From Branchipolynoe longqiensis (Eukaryota > Annelida > Polychaeta > Phyllodocida > Polynoidae), in assembly GCA_030323885.1 (NCBI GenBank), contig CM059199.1, positions 124,001 to 188,000 on the forward strand: a DNA stretch of 64,000 nucleotides. Reading direction: 5' to 3'. Numbering within the stretch: position 1 is the first letter of the stretch; each line of letters starts with the position of its first letter. The notes under the pieces are model-generated. The model worked only from the letters and a program-made list of their open reading frames with translations. It made no database searches and had not been told where the DNA came from. The position numbers and the translations under genes are program-made. Of the stretch, positions 1 through 10,545 are shown in pieces.

Positions 1-354
1 AAAGGGTCGAATTGAGGGAAAAGAAGCGAGGAGAGTTGAGTCAAAGGGCTGTGCCTCCGTGCCCTGTGGTGACCAGTCGACGAGCCGGAGACACGGATGG
101 AATAAGGTAGAAGGTGAGGCTGAGCCACCTCCCCCTGCAGTATTTTTTAGACATATCCAGGACAGGAGACCGGCAGCTGAAAGGTGATATAAGAGGTGTG
201 GACAAAGCGGGGTCTGGACAGCAAGTGCAGGTTTTAATTACTATGCACACGTGAGCAGGAACAGCAGGAACAGCAGAAAAAAAGAAAAATCATCAAGTTA
301 ATCCTGGTTCTTATTCACAAATAATACGTACTGTTGTGTCAGGGTGGCTCATTT
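1..354. other. Unassigned sequence
   Basis: No domain, repeat family or splice-bounded exon recognised. Confidence 0.5.
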
Positions 355-1130
355 AAAGTAGAATATAGTCTGATGGTTTTCAGTTCCTCTCATTTTCTAG
401 GATAAATATGTTAGGTCTACCTTAAGGCCCTGTCACATTATGGCGTATGGCGGGAGCGTATTGAAAACCTACGTAGGTCCTGCGCGTGCCGGCCTATGAT
501 GACATTTGGTGACCTTTCGGGTGGTTTTGAGCGTATGTGGAACCTACGAGGAGCGTACGAGGAGCGTATGAGGAGCGTATGGGAGCGTATGGGAGCGTGC
601 TGTGACATTTTTTGACAGTATGGGCCATACGCCCTCATAGGTCGAGTTTTTTTTTAGCATGCACAAAAAAATTTGGACGGACGGATTTATGAAAGCGTAT
701 GGCGGCGTATGCCTCATACGCTTCACATACGCCGGCATCTGGCGGCATCTGGGGGCGTATGAGTAGCGTATGCGTAGCGTATGAGTAGCATATACAGCGT
801 ATGCCGACGTATATGACGTAACGCGCTTACGCCGCCATACGCTCCCGCAAAAAACCCTAATGTGACAGCCCCTTTACTTTAGTTTGAAGTGACTTTGTTT
901 TAAAATGACTAAGTTGGGAGATATTACAATGTTGAACTGTAAACATGGCAAATTAATGTTGGCAGCTTTGTCAAAACTGACCCCATAGGCATCAATTGTA
1001 ATAAGTTCTATTAAATGGGAATAATATCCCCTCTTATGCAGCAACAACAAAAAATAAGTCGAAGCATCAAATTGTCGAAAGCAAAGCACTTATCTAGATT
1101 TGAACCTACATCTTCGACTTAGTTTTTTTG
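355..1130 (+). mobile_element. TTAA-type MITE, split and degraded
   Basis: 355-421 matches the start of the abundant local MITE (ATAGTCTGATGGTTTT..., TGATAAATAT) and 877-1090 resumes with CTTTAGTTTGAAGTGAC. Its 3' end is rearranged. Confidence 0.7.
425..873. mobile_element. Harbinger-like MITE inserted in a TTAA-MITE
   Basis: The termini AGGCCCTGTCACATTA and TAATGTGACAGCCCCT form inverted repeats that extend into GGCGTATGGCGGGAGCG-like sequence. It is flanked by TTA (422-424 and 874-876), the target-site size of PIF/Harbinger elements. The interior is made of GGAGCGTATG-like units. It splits a host repeat that resumes with CTTTAGTTTGAAGT. Confidence 0.8.
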
Positions 1131-1674
1131 TGTTGCATCAGGACGGGGCAATTTGTTAGTACACCAGGGCCATGCCCTGGAGGCCCCTGTTAATCATTGG
1201 TAAAGGCAAGGGGGTCATTGGGACCCACTCACAAGCACGCTAGTGTCACGGTGTGCAAGAGAGGGCGAGGGGGGAGGGTGTGTGGGGGTGTGAGGTGTGG
1301 TGTGTGTGTGGGTGTGGAGTGGGGTGGGGGCTACTAGCACTTAGGGTGTCTGGGATCATCCATGTGACAGCTCAGCCCGCCTCCTAAATTCCAGTACCCT
1401 ACATCTGAGTAAAGCCGGGTAGATATTTAGGAAAGCAAGGCTCGGTATGTGAGAAACATTGCCCCAGTCCAAAAGCATTGCGCTGAGCATAAGGCCTGAC
1501 GAAACAAGATAATGATATGGTTGGGGAGTGTGGGGGAGGGGGGTAGACGCAAAGGCTGCATTTACACACGGGATAGCCGGGTTTGGTGAAATGTGCAAAT
1601 TTATTTACACAACCTATCATACACACCAGTATTTCAAGGGGGCGTGAGTGGAGAATCAGACTTTCAACAAGTTT
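1131..1674. other. Unassigned; GT-rich tract
   Basis: No gene seen. 1255-1335 is GGTGTG/GTGGGG low-complexity sequence. Confidence 0.5.
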
Positions 1675-1812
1675 TTTTAATTTATTTAATTTATTTAATT
1701 CATTTAATTCATTTTATTTTATTTATTTTATTTATTTTATTTATTTTATTTATTTTATTTATTTAATTCATTTAATTTATTTAATTTATTTATTTTATTT
1801 ATTTTATTTATT
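1675..1812. repeat. ATTT/TTTAT microsatellite
   Basis: Continuous TTTAATTTATT and TTTTATTTAT units over about 140 bp; any reading frame here is meaningless (Phe/Tyr/Ile runs). Confidence 0.97.
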
Positions 1813-1987
1813 TGTGGACACCTACCTTTCCATATGGCCATGACGATGGGGACGATAACGATCAAGCCCAAGATGGCTTAGGCCATGCTACGAGGACGTT
1901 GGCTAGGAAATTCTATGGTGATATGTTGATCTGAAACTCATTTTATAACCTACAATTTGGGTGTCAAAATATGAATAAATGAAGAGC

Positions 1988-2180
1988 GATGGCTGAATGA
2001 GTTAGAGCATCCGGCTCCCGTGTTGGTAGATCGTGGGGTCATGGGTTCGAATCCTGTTGAGTCAAACGAATGACTTAAAAATTGATACTTGTCACTTCCT
2101 AGCCAGATGCTCAGCATTACGAGCAGTGGAAGGAGGAAGACCAGTCATCTGTGACTGAAATTTCCCCTGCTTAAACAACT
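1988..2180 (+). mobile_element. SINE-A variant (tRNA-like head, alternative tail)
   Basis: The tRNA-like head has GAGTTAGAGCATCC (A-box area) and GGTTCGAATCC (B-box), followed by ACTTAAAAATTGATACTTGT. The tail is the GACCAGTCATCTGTGACTG type, not the usual AAGGTCATATC-type body. Confidence 0.8.
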
Positions 2181-2216
2181 AATGTATCCCCCCCCCAAAA
2201 AGGGGGGGGGGGGAAA

Positions 2217-2448
2217 TGAGTACAGGCGTAAACGCCAATCCAAAAACTTACTTCAAATTTGTGTAATCGACCTGAAGGTAATTTTAGTTCTCACTATTTC
2301 CAGGTTGGTTGTGAAGAAATGGCTATGGACCGATGACTAATACAAATACGAATTTTTAAAATAACTTTTTGAGCGTTTTACTCCCATGTTTAAGTCAATT
2401 TTGGATTGGCATTTAGAAGGATTTGCGCCTGAACTCTTCAAATATTAA
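2217..2448. mobile_element. MITE, GAAGAGTTCAGG-ended family
   Basis: The ends ACAGGCGTAAACGCCAATCC and GGATTGGCATTT...GCGCCTGAACTCTTC are inverted copies. The same family occurs at 8000-8615, 11450-11600, 40238-40471 and 58406-58640. Confidence 0.75.
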
Positions 2449-2489
2449 TTTCAAGTCTGTTATTGCTGGCTTTTCAAATATATCAGTTG

Positions 2490-2945
2490 ATCCACCACTG
2501 GATGCGATCACCAAATTGATAAGAGTGCTGGGTGATTTCCCATATTGGAGGTCGGCCGATTGAACCCGGGCCAAGTGAAACCAATGACTTTAAAAACATA
2601 TACTTGCCGTAGCCCAGCCTGCTAGGAATAGGATAGGGCAAAGGCTGGTTTGTTCAGTATCAGGATAATGGGACTGAGTTATGGTGTCCATTTCCTGGTC
2701 TCCCAGTGGGGCAGCACTAACAAGTTACCAACAGTGCACACTGCCATAAGTTGATGCCCATCCTGATATAGCCTTAGCTTGGGTGGCTGGTTTTTGGAGT
2801 TTTACATCCTGGCAACACCTAAGGTTACATGAGGATGAGTACCGCCTTGGGACAGTGCGCACTCATGGCGACTTTATAGTGCTGTCCCACTGGGTTACAA
2901 GGCCTCCAGCTATGACCTTAGATGTTACTAAGATGTAAAACACCA
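2490..2945 (+). mobile_element. SINE-A, with partial duplicated tail
   Basis: Diverged head, then GGATAGGGCAAAGGCTGG, GTGGGGCAGCACTA and CACTGCCATAAGTTGATGCC; a second, inverted-then-forward tail segment runs to TAAAACACCAACAAAAACAAC. Confidence 0.75.
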
Positions 2946-3047
2946 ACAAAAACAACTTCGCTCCAATCACCTCCTACTACAGCAGCAAACTTCTTACAAG
3001 CAGCAGGTGTGAACAAAATAAAACAGGTGTCCACAACCAAAGGATAT

Positions 3048-3262
3048 TTAATTGGGAGACCAGGAAACTGGCAGCATAACTCAGTCACATTATCCTGATA
3101 CTGAACAAACCAGCCTTTGCCCTATCCTATTCCTCGCAATGCAAAGCGCAAGGCTAGGTAAGAGCAAGTATACATTATTTTAAGTCATTGGTTTGACTTG
3201 GCCAGGATTCAATCGGCTAACCTCTAACATGGGAAACCAGCAAGCACTCTTATCAATTTGTT
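3048..3262 (-). mobile_element. SINE-A, reverse copy
   Basis: Reverse complement of the head and middle of the 2490-2720 copy, including its private variants (AATTGATAAGAGTGCT), so the two arms form a local inverted repeat. Confidence 0.8.
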
Positions 3263-3438
3263 GTGAATTATAGTTTCTTCTTTTGATTGTTGTTGGACAG
3301 TTAGAGACCTCTGATGGTTACTCTATTCGGTCTGATAAATTTGTATTGAAACCACTTACTCGTAGATAGGACTTTTTATCTTGGGCGCAAGGGCCACATG
3401 CATGAAGCGGTGTTAGAAAGCCTATCCCGGTGATACCA

Positions 3439-3930
3439 GTGTTGCAGTTTGAGCGCCCTGCCAGTTTCAGCTGACTGCATACACTCAAACTCAAGGCATT
3501 GTCAATGGTCGTGAGCAATCTTCATACAGAAAATACAGAAGAAGTGAAATACCTCTAAAACCACAAAACCTATTAACAAATCGCTTAGTACACATATAGA
3601 AAACATCTTTACCAAAAAGATTATATTAAATTTATAAGGTTAGGGTTCTATTTATTTTGAATAAAACTAATGTTTTGCACTGCGCGTATCGTCAAACTCA
3701 AGGCATTGTCAATGGTCGTGAGCAATCTTCATACAGAAAATACAGGAAAAGTGAAATATCTCTAAAAGCACACCACCTAGAATCAAATCGCTTGGTACAC
3801 ATATAGAAAACATCTTTACCAAAAACATTATATTAAATTCATAAGGTTAGTGACGTTGCTGTTAGATTTTGATGCATGCGCATGAAACTGACAGTCAGCT
3901 GAAACTGGCAGGGCGCTCAAACTGCGACAC
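3439..3930. mobile_element. Inverted-repeat element with internal tandem units of about 200 bp
   Basis: The ends GTGTTGCAGTTTGAGCGCCC and GGGCGCTCAAACTGCGACAC are inverted repeats extending through CAGTTTCAGCTGACTG. Inside, a unit starting CAAACTCAAGGCATTGTCAA occurs twice (3485 and 3693). Flanks repeat TGCATGAAG(C/T)GGTGTTAG on both sides. A related element is at 50988-51501. Confidence 0.8.
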
Positions 3931-4069
3931 CGGCCACCGTGGTATGCATGAAGTGGTGTTAGCACTATCCTCGACACCCTAACCGCGTTAGCCTATCCCT
4001 GTTTCATAGCAGGGTTACCGCGATCTCTGCAAGGATAGCTTTGTTTCATTTTGTTTGTTGCGGTTTTAC

Positions 4070-4316
4070 GTCCTAGCAACATCTAGGGTCATATCAGGAA
4101 GGGTACCGACTTGTGACAGTCCACACTCATGGTTATTTTATAGTGCTGCCACACTGGGAGACTAGGCCACCAGCACCATGACCTGATATCCCACTCAGTC
4201 ACATTATCCTAACACTGAGCTAACCAGTCCTTGCTCCTAATAAAGCCGAGCGTTAGGCCAGGAAGCGGAAATAATCAATTTCTAAGTTATTGGTTTGACT
4301 TGACAGGGAACCAGAC
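4070..4316 (-). mobile_element. SINE-A, reverse copy
   Basis: TTTTACGTCCTAGCAACATC, GGTCATATCAGG, TAGTGCTGCCACACTGGGAG and TTGGTTTGACTTGACAGGG read as the reverse of the SINE-A body and head. Confidence 0.85.
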
Positions 4317-4650
4317 AGGATGGCTGAATGAGTTAGAGCGTCCGTCTCCCTTGTTGGTAGATCGTGGAGTCGTAAGTTCGAACCCTGATCGAGTCAAACC
4401 AGTGACTTAAAAATTTATACTTGTCTCTTCCTAGCCTGGCGCTCGGCATTATTAGGATAGGTCAATGACTGGTTGGCTTAGTGTCAGGATAATATGACTG
4501 AGTGGGATATCAGGTCATGGTGCTGGCAGCCTGATCTTCCAGTGGGGCAGCACTATAAAGTCGCCGTGAGTGCGCACTGTCACAAGTCGCTACCCGTTCT
4601 GATATGACCTTAGATGTTGCTAGGACTTCAACACCAATAAACAAACAAAC
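4317..4650 (+). mobile_element. SINE-A, near full length
   Basis: Head GAGTTAGAGCGTCCGTCTCC and GTTCGAACCCTGATCGAGTC, body GACTGAGTGGGATATCAGG, end CCTTAGATGTTGCTAGGACT with a CAAACAAACAAAC tail. Confidence 0.9.
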
Positions 4651-4654
4651 TTGA

Positions 4655-4725
4655 CCAGGGTTCGAACCCCACGAACTACCAAAACGCGAGACGGACGATC
4701 AACTCATTCGGCCATCCCGTCTGGT
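4655..4725 (-). mobile_element. SINE-A head fragment
   Basis: Reverse tRNA-like head only: CAGGGTTCGAACCCCACG to ACTCATTCGGCCATCCCGTC. Confidence 0.8.
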
Positions 4726-5050
4726 TGTCTTATAAAATGAATGGGCTGCATTGAATCTAATGGACACACGTAGATAAATCACACCAATTTCTCTGTGTTA
4801 AAAAAAAAAAACCCCACAAAACTATCCCGAACTGTCAAAAGTTTGAATTTGACAAATTTAGTGAATCGTTTAACAATGCTGCTGATTTATTTGCAGCTAA
4901 ACCCCCTACTGTGTTTCACAGGGGTAGATCAATTTTTTATCTTCTTGTTCTGATTTGTAAAGGAGAAAGGGTAAAATCAATATTGGTTCAAAGAGAGGTT
5001 GACTGATGTGCACGTCATTGAATGTCTCTTACGGCAGCAGTTGTTACATA

Positions 5051-5145
5051 TACAGTAAAACCTCTCTAACCGACCACCTCCACAGATCGACCACTCCCCT
5101 ATATCGATTGCTTTGTTTGGGTCCCAAATGGTCGCCCTTACAATA
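5051..5145. mobile_element. TA-type palindromic MITE, left half
   Basis: TACAGTAAAACCTCTCTAAC, CGACCACCTCCACAGATCGA and GGTCCCAAATGGTCGCCC match the left half of the Tc1/mariner-like MITE seen complete at 6752-6952 and 46021-46202. Confidence 0.85.
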
Positions 5146-5204
5146 TCATTGTCATCATCATCATCATCATGCTGTCGGTCGCAATGCAACAAAGACTGCT
5201 TTCA

Positions 5205-5460
5205 TTACTTGACTGCCGCTCTCCATTTAGCTCTCTGCTGTGAGAGTGATGTCCATGAGTTGGTCTTAATCTCTCTCAGCTTCAGGTTTCTCTTGATGGT
5301 ATCCTTGAACCGGAGACGAGGGCGCCCTCTCTTTCTGTAACCAGAAGACAGTTGAGAATAGAGGATCTGTTTTGGTAGCCTGTCTGGTGACATCCTCACT
5401 GAAATGTCCCAGTCCACAGTCATATTCTATTTGATCAGAAGACGTCATTCCATAGAGGGC
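5205..5460 (-). pseudogene. LINE C-terminal fragment
   Basis: Reverse-strand translation contains DRLPKQILYSQL, KRGRPRLRFKDTIKRNLK and NSWTSLSQQRAKWRAAV. The GRPRLRFKD...KR-x-L and W...R..WR pattern is the tail region of endonuclease/reverse-transcriptase non-LTR elements. It is a fragment without the catalytic domains. Confidence 0.85.
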
Positions 5461-5505
5461 AGCACCTCGTCAATGTTTGAGTATTTCCTTATTTGTAACT
5501 TTGTC

Positions 5506-5542
5506 CTTCCAGGTTAGCCTCATCATGAGGCTAACCTGGAAG
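5506..5542. repeat. Perfect 18-bp foldback
   Basis: The arms CTTCCAGGTTAGCCTCAT and ATGAGGCTAACCTGGAAG are perfect inverted repeats separated by a single C. Confidence 0.95.
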
Positions 5543-6160
5543 CCTAAACATCTGAAGGGTGCATTCCTTACAACGTATGCAATGCGAGTGCACTGCAAAT
5601 GCACTGCCAGCGACAACCCGACATGTAGCCTCCCAGCACATGCGGCAGCGGCATGCGTAAAGCATCAGTCGCATGGTCCGTTCGATTTAGAGAGGGACTG
5701 ACTGGAATGGTCACACACAGGGTGCGGAGCAGACACACAGGCATCGAGGGTGCGTGTCATGTGATTAGTGTGTGCGGGGGAGACTTGGTAGTAGTGTATG
5801 TGTGGTCATGGTGGTGGTGTGATGTGCCATGTATTAGTTATTTTCTCCAATTCTCCAAAGAACTATTCTAGTCTATAGGTAGGTACCCGTGTGAGACTTG
5901 CCGCATCCCATAGAAGAAGATCGTTACGCGCATGCGCATACCGCAACCGGTTAGAATGCACGCTTTAGGTCATATCGGGACGGTTGAAACATTTGTTTTC
6001 GAACTGAATAATTACAACCATTTCTGGCAGTAAGTGCCAACATCTGTTGTTATTGTTTGTGAGGGTATTTTGTGTTGATTTTTAGCGTAGGTTCAACATC
6101 TAAGGTCATATTAGGACAGACACCGATTTGTGACAGTTGCACACTCATGTCAACTTTATT
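5543..6160. other. Unassigned sequence
   Basis: No gene recognised. Short parts (for example 6098-6150, AGGTCATATTAGGACAG... TGACAG) look like decayed SINE-A tail. Confidence 0.4.
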
Positions 6161-6164
6161 GTCA

Positions 6165-6295
6165 GCCATTTATTTATTGTTTAATTAAAGTCATTTCAAA
6201 GTAAAGTAAGTTAGATAATAAAAATCAACCTGCCATATTCCCCTAATGATATTGCAGAAACTCAAATTCCAAAACCATCGGACTATGCAACAAAA
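6165..6295 (-). mobile_element. TTAA-type MITE fragment
   Basis: Ends CCATCGGACTATGCAAC, the reverse of the MITE left end, and carries TTTCAAAGTAAAGTAAG further in. Confidence 0.75.
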
Positions 6296-6296
6296 A

Positions 6297-6495
6297 AACT
6301 TTCATGAGCTACCGGAAGAAGCGGTGGAAGCAACTACCATAAATCAATTTAAGAATGCGCTGGACAGGGCCTGGGCCAGAGAAACATTCCTGTACGATTT
6401 CGAGGTGGCATACCACTAGAGCTGAGAGCTACGAGCTTTGTATAGGCTATGACAAGCCTGCATCAAAGAAGAGGATAATAATAATAATAATAATA
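6297..6495 (+). pseudogene. LINE ORF C-terminus with 3' ATA-repeat tail
   Basis: 6297-6419 reads FHELPEEAVEATTINQFKNA then LDRAWARETFLYDFEVAYH and a stop. This L-P-E-E-x-V-x-A...FK..LD motif is the usual end of CR1/Jockey-like reverse transcriptases. The ATAATAATA microsatellite at 6473-6496 matches a LINE tail. Confidence 0.8.
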
Positions 6496-6751
6496 ATGAA
6501 TTCAGTACATCAACATTTTAATTGAACTCTGACGACCTCTGGTGGGTTCGAGGGGAACTAGAGCGGCAGATCCTGCTCGCCATCTGGAGGGGAAAGATGG
6601 AAACTAACCCTAACCCGCTGAACTAGAGCGGAACCAGACGGACACAATGGTGTACCGTACGGAAGGTCGGGAGTTCGAATCCTGGGCGAGTCAATGAGTG
6701 AAGGAGAAGATCTTTCCATGCACCTCCCCTCTTGCTCGGAAGCAATACATA

Positions 6752-6952
6752 TACAGTAAAACTTCTCTTACCGAACACCTCCACAGATTGACCACTCCCC
6801 TATACCGATCGCTTTATTTGGGTCCCAAACGATCGATCGCCCTTACAATACCATTGTAATGAAATTAAAAACTCCTTAAGCCGACCACCTCTGTAAATGG
6901 ACCATTTAAGGTCGGTCCCATGGTCAGTCGATTTAGAGAGGCTTTACTGTAT
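6752..6952. mobile_element. TA-type palindromic MITE (Tc1/mariner-like), full
   Basis: The termini TACAGTAAAACTTCTCTTAC and GAGAGGCTTTACTGTA are inverted. The whole element is near-palindromic, with GACCACTCCCCTAT in the left half and GGTCGGTCCCATGGTC in the right half. TA dinucleotides flank it. Confidence 0.88.
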
Positions 6953-6963
6953 ATATATGTGTA

Positions 6964-6994
<31 letters not shown>

Positions 6995-8000
6995 ATTGAA
7001 GAGGCCAGCCGCAAAACCCACTAAGTCCACCTGACCTCATTTATTTTTCAACAAAGTTGTTTTTGTAACGGATGGTAATTTAAATTCTTACTAATTCCAC
7101 TTTTCTTGTTATGAAATAGTTAATGAGCAATGAACAAACAAAATATGAACGTAAAAAAAAGAAGAATCTTTTGAAAGTTTTATTCCAGTGGTTACCTCAA
7201 TTGGCTGAAGTGTTTATGTGCAGTTGTACCTAAATTATTCATATGCATATGTATATTTATGAATTCACACACATACACATATACATATATATATATATAT
7301 ATATATGTATGTATATATGTATATACGGCGAGACCCGGTTATAATTCGACCGTTGGGATCCATACAAAGTCATCGCGAAAAAAGTGGTTCCGCGCCAGAT
7401 CGGGATTCAGCTTACTGAATTACCTGTGAATTCTGGGCAATAAGATGCATCAGATATATTTTTATTCACAATTTCCTGACATAGTATACAAACAAAAACT
7501 AATCTATATATGTACTCTATAATTTATTATGTGGATATAAATAACGGCATCCCCTTAAATGTTTCTCTCTAACCATCATATCTTCCATGTTATTTGCTGC
7601 GGAACGGGCATTCTCTCCTCTCCCGCGCCTCCAAAACCATGAGCCAACTGTCACTCTGCTTGCTTTCAAAACTATATATATATATATGTATATATAAATA
7701 AATATATCAATATTATAAATAAATATATACATATATAATATGTATATAAATATATATATAAATATATAAATATATATATAAATATATATATAAAAATACA
7801 TATATAGTTATATATATGTTTGTGTTATTTTCGTCAAATAATTAATATATATATTTATATATATAAATATATATAAATATTATATATATAAATATATATA
7901 TAAAGATATATATATATATATATAATATATATATATAAATATAAATATAACTATATATATATAAATATATATAAATATATATATATATATAATTATATGA
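6953..8000. repeat. AT microsatellite-rich stretch
   Basis: TA/ATAAATAT arrays at about 6953-6995, 7275-7325, 7672-7800 and 7805-7990, separated by diverged MITE-like sequence (6995-7260) and an unassigned block (7326-7670). No gene. Confidence 0.9.
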
Positions 8001-8615
8001 GGAGCTGAGGCGCAAATCCAGATAAACACTAATCCCAAAATTGACTTAACATTTAAAATATCTTCCTGGAGGTAATTCTAATTCGTACTAATTCCATGTT
8101 GGTTGTGAAGAAATGGCCATAGAGCACACACAAAGAGTTTAAAATGAACCTTTCGAAGGTTTGACTCCAATGTTTATCTCAATATTCGGATTAGTGTCAA
8201 AGACCCTATAATACTAAGACGGCTCACTCAGCCTGTATGTACTGTGTAATCAAAATGATCAAACCCACCACTTGGTGCACTGGCTGTTCTCTTGGTTAAA
8301 CAGGTGCTATATTATATGTCAAATGTATATATGAATGTGAAAGGTGTGTGATTTGTTTGTCTGGCAATGATGATGATGATGATGTGTATTTGTTCATAGC
8401 AATTTCATATTGATGTGTATTCATACTTACCTATCTCATATATAATATAATTGTATGTGTTTACATGTGAAACACCAACCAGCAGCCGGGCTGATCAAAC
8501 CCACCACAAGGTGGCACTGCGAAATTTACATTACCATGGGAGAGATGGGGAGTGAGCCGTCTTAGTATTATAGGGTCTTTGTTAGCGTTTACAAGGTTTT
8601 GCACCTGAACTCTTC
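8000..8615. mobile_element. GAAGAGTTCAGG-family MITE, interrupted
   Basis: Left part 8000-8197 (GAGGAGCTGAGGCGCAAATC, CATGTTGGTTGTGAAGAAAT) and right part 8582-8615 (GCGTTTACAAGG...CACCTGAACTCTTCA) belong to one element split by the insertion at 8198-8581. Confidence 0.8.
8198..8581. mobile_element. MITE with perfect 31-bp terminal inverted repeats
   Basis: Begins CAAAGACCCTATAATACTAA and ends TTAGTATTATAGGGTCTTTG; the inverted match continues perfectly to the CACT/AGTG positions, 31 bp in all. Flanks TTAGTGT and TTAGCGT suggest a 7-8 bp target duplication, as in hAT elements. The perfect ends point to a young insertion. Confidence 0.9.
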
Positions 8616-8858
8616 ATGCATATATATATATATGGCTTATAATTAACTGCGGCATTAAGGTGGTGAGTGGCACTCACCTGTGTGTACAATAAGCCAGTCA
8701 ACACCTGCTTATTATTCATGATGTTATTCTTACCTGCGTGAATCTGAACACACATAAGGCGAGTTCTGTTCACCACACTGCCCCCACAACTCCACTTACC
8801 GCCAATAAAGGAGCAGAGTGTTCGCTTCACCAACCCAGGCAGTCGGCAACTCGCAGTA

Positions 8859-9052
8859 TACAGTAAAACCTCTCTAAATCGACCAACCATAGGACCGACT
8901 TTAAATGGTCCATTTCGGGAGCTGGTTTAGGGAGTTTTTTTTTTATCATCACAATGACATTGTATGGGCGATCGTTTGGGACCCAAATAAAGCGATCGAT
9001 ATAGGGGAGTGGTCGATCTGTGCAGGTGGTCGGCTAGAGAGGTTTTACTGTA
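8859..9052. mobile_element. TA-type palindromic MITE, full
   Basis: TACAGTAAAACCTCTCTAAA to TAGAGAGGTTTTACTGTA, with internal GACCGACTTTAAATGGTCC and GTCGATCTGTGCAGGTGGTC. Confidence 0.88.
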
Positions 9053-9084
9053 AATACCAAAACATTGTGGCCGATGGAAACATT

Positions 9085-9190
9085 TTGCAGTGTTGCCAAC
9101 TCTCATGAGATTCCCGTGAGAGTCATGGAAATTGAAGGTTCTGATCAGTCACCTCACGAGTCACGGATCGACTCCCCCCAACATCCCACC
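9085..9190. repeat. Dispersed repeat with a second copy at 48915-49005
   Basis: TTGCCAACTCTCATGAGATT and CAGTCACCTCACGAGTCACG recur in reverse at 48915-49005. Confidence 0.75.
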
Positions 9191-9890
9191 AATTTCACGC
9201 AAAGGTACCAACAATAACAAAGGTTGTGTTTTTCAAATTCAAATCCTCTAGTACAGTGTACTTTTGATTAAATACAGGTAAACATCATGTTATGCATATG
9301 CTAAAATATCAGCCTATAAAACTCCTTGGAAATGCCCTCAAACATGCCATTTTAAAGCCATTTTCAACAAGATTTCCGGGGGGATGCCCTCTAGACGCTC
9401 CTAGCAAGCTCTCAAATGCTACCACAGTGGCCGTATTCGATTAACACGACCCAGGCGACTCGAGTCACCTGAGTGGCTAGAATTTCTAATCGAACACCGC
9501 GAGTGGAGTCGACAAATACCCTGCCATGTGTAAAAAGTCCCTACCCCAGTAACCCACTTCTTGGCTGGGGGTGGCTAGGAGCGATAACATCACATTTGTG
9601 CTGGTACCTGTAGGATAACAGCTACCAGTCCAAGTCCTACGTGTTGTTTTAACGCTTTTTTTTAATAACCCAGATTGTCAGCTTATACAATCATAAAATA
9701 CTTTAAATCCTATGTTGCTGTAATTGTATTGGTTATTAACAACAACAACAAAGTTTTGGATTAAGCCACCATGTTTTCCACCCCGAGCGTGGAGAAGCAT
9801 ATTCGTTTATTCAACCCGAGCCTGTAGGATGTGCGCATGCGCCAAAAAGTGGCTCGGGTGACCAGAGTTGATTAATCAATTACGCCCTCA
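9191..9890. other. Unassigned; possible MITE 9430-9870
   Basis: No gene. GGCCGTATTCGATTAACACG at 9430 and the CTCGGGTGACC...GTTGATTAATC end at about 9850-9880 look like diverged inverted ends; weak. Confidence 0.35.
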
Positions 9891-9892
9891 GT

Positions 9893-10545
9893 TTCCACCG
9901 GGTGTGGTGGCCATCGGTAGAGCGCAAGCCTCCCATGCAGGAGATCGGGAGTTCAATTTCCGGTCGAGTCAAACCAATGGCTTACAAAATCGATTCTTGT
10001 CAATTCCTAGCCAAGCGCTCAGCATTAATAGAACAGGGCAAGGACTGGTTAGCTCAGTCAGGATAATGTAACTGAGTGGGATATCAGGTCATGTGGCTTG
10101 TGGCATGATTTACAAATGCGGCAGCACGTGGTATTTTCTGTGGCAGAGTGGTTAGAGTGTCTGACTTTTTTCTAGGTCAGACTTCTAATCTGTAGGTTGG
10201 TGGTTCGATTCCCCATGCCCCCCCTCACCTCTGCCAATTTGGATTTTCACTGCTGTGTATAACTTACAGCGTCATCAAAGGCTGGTTGCTCTCATACCAT
10301 GTCTATGTAGTGTGGGAGGTTAAAAATCCCTTGGGTCAGTAAAAGTGTAGGCTCGGGCTTTCTATCGACAAACTGACTAATGGTGAAAACAAGTCTATTC
10401 AGACTTATCCATGATAGGCAGTATAAATCTTCAACAACAACAACTATAATAAAGTCACCATGAGCGCGCACTGTCACGAGTTGATACCGTGCTGATATGA
10501 CATTAGATCTTACCAGGACAACAAACTCCAACAACCAACCACTCG
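9893..10545 (+). mobile_element. SINE-A interrupted by SINE-B
   Basis: The head and body run from GTAGAGCGCAAGCCTCCC through CTGAGTGGGATATCAGG (to about 10130); the tail resumes at about 10446 with AAAGTCACCATGAGCGC and ends CCAGGACAACAAACTCCAAC. Confidence 0.85.
10131..10440 (+). mobile_element. SINE-B (tRNA-like), nested in SINE-A
   Basis: The head TGGCAGAGTGGTTAGAGTGT and GGTTCGATTCCCCATGCC is tRNA-like; the body has TACAGCGTCATCAAAGGCTG and AAACAAGTCTATTCAGACTT, ending in a CAACAACAAC tail. Other copies: 16962-17262 (reverse), 24790-25680 (reverse, split), 33234-33465. Confidence 0.88.

Noticed and set aside
1583..1843. Phe/Ile/Tyr-rich 86-codon frame
   Set aside because: ATTT microsatellite.
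10131..10210. Possible tRNA genes (tRNA-like A and B boxes)
   Set aside because: The boxes are SINE heads, repeated with the same downstream body, without a full cloverleaf acceptor stem.
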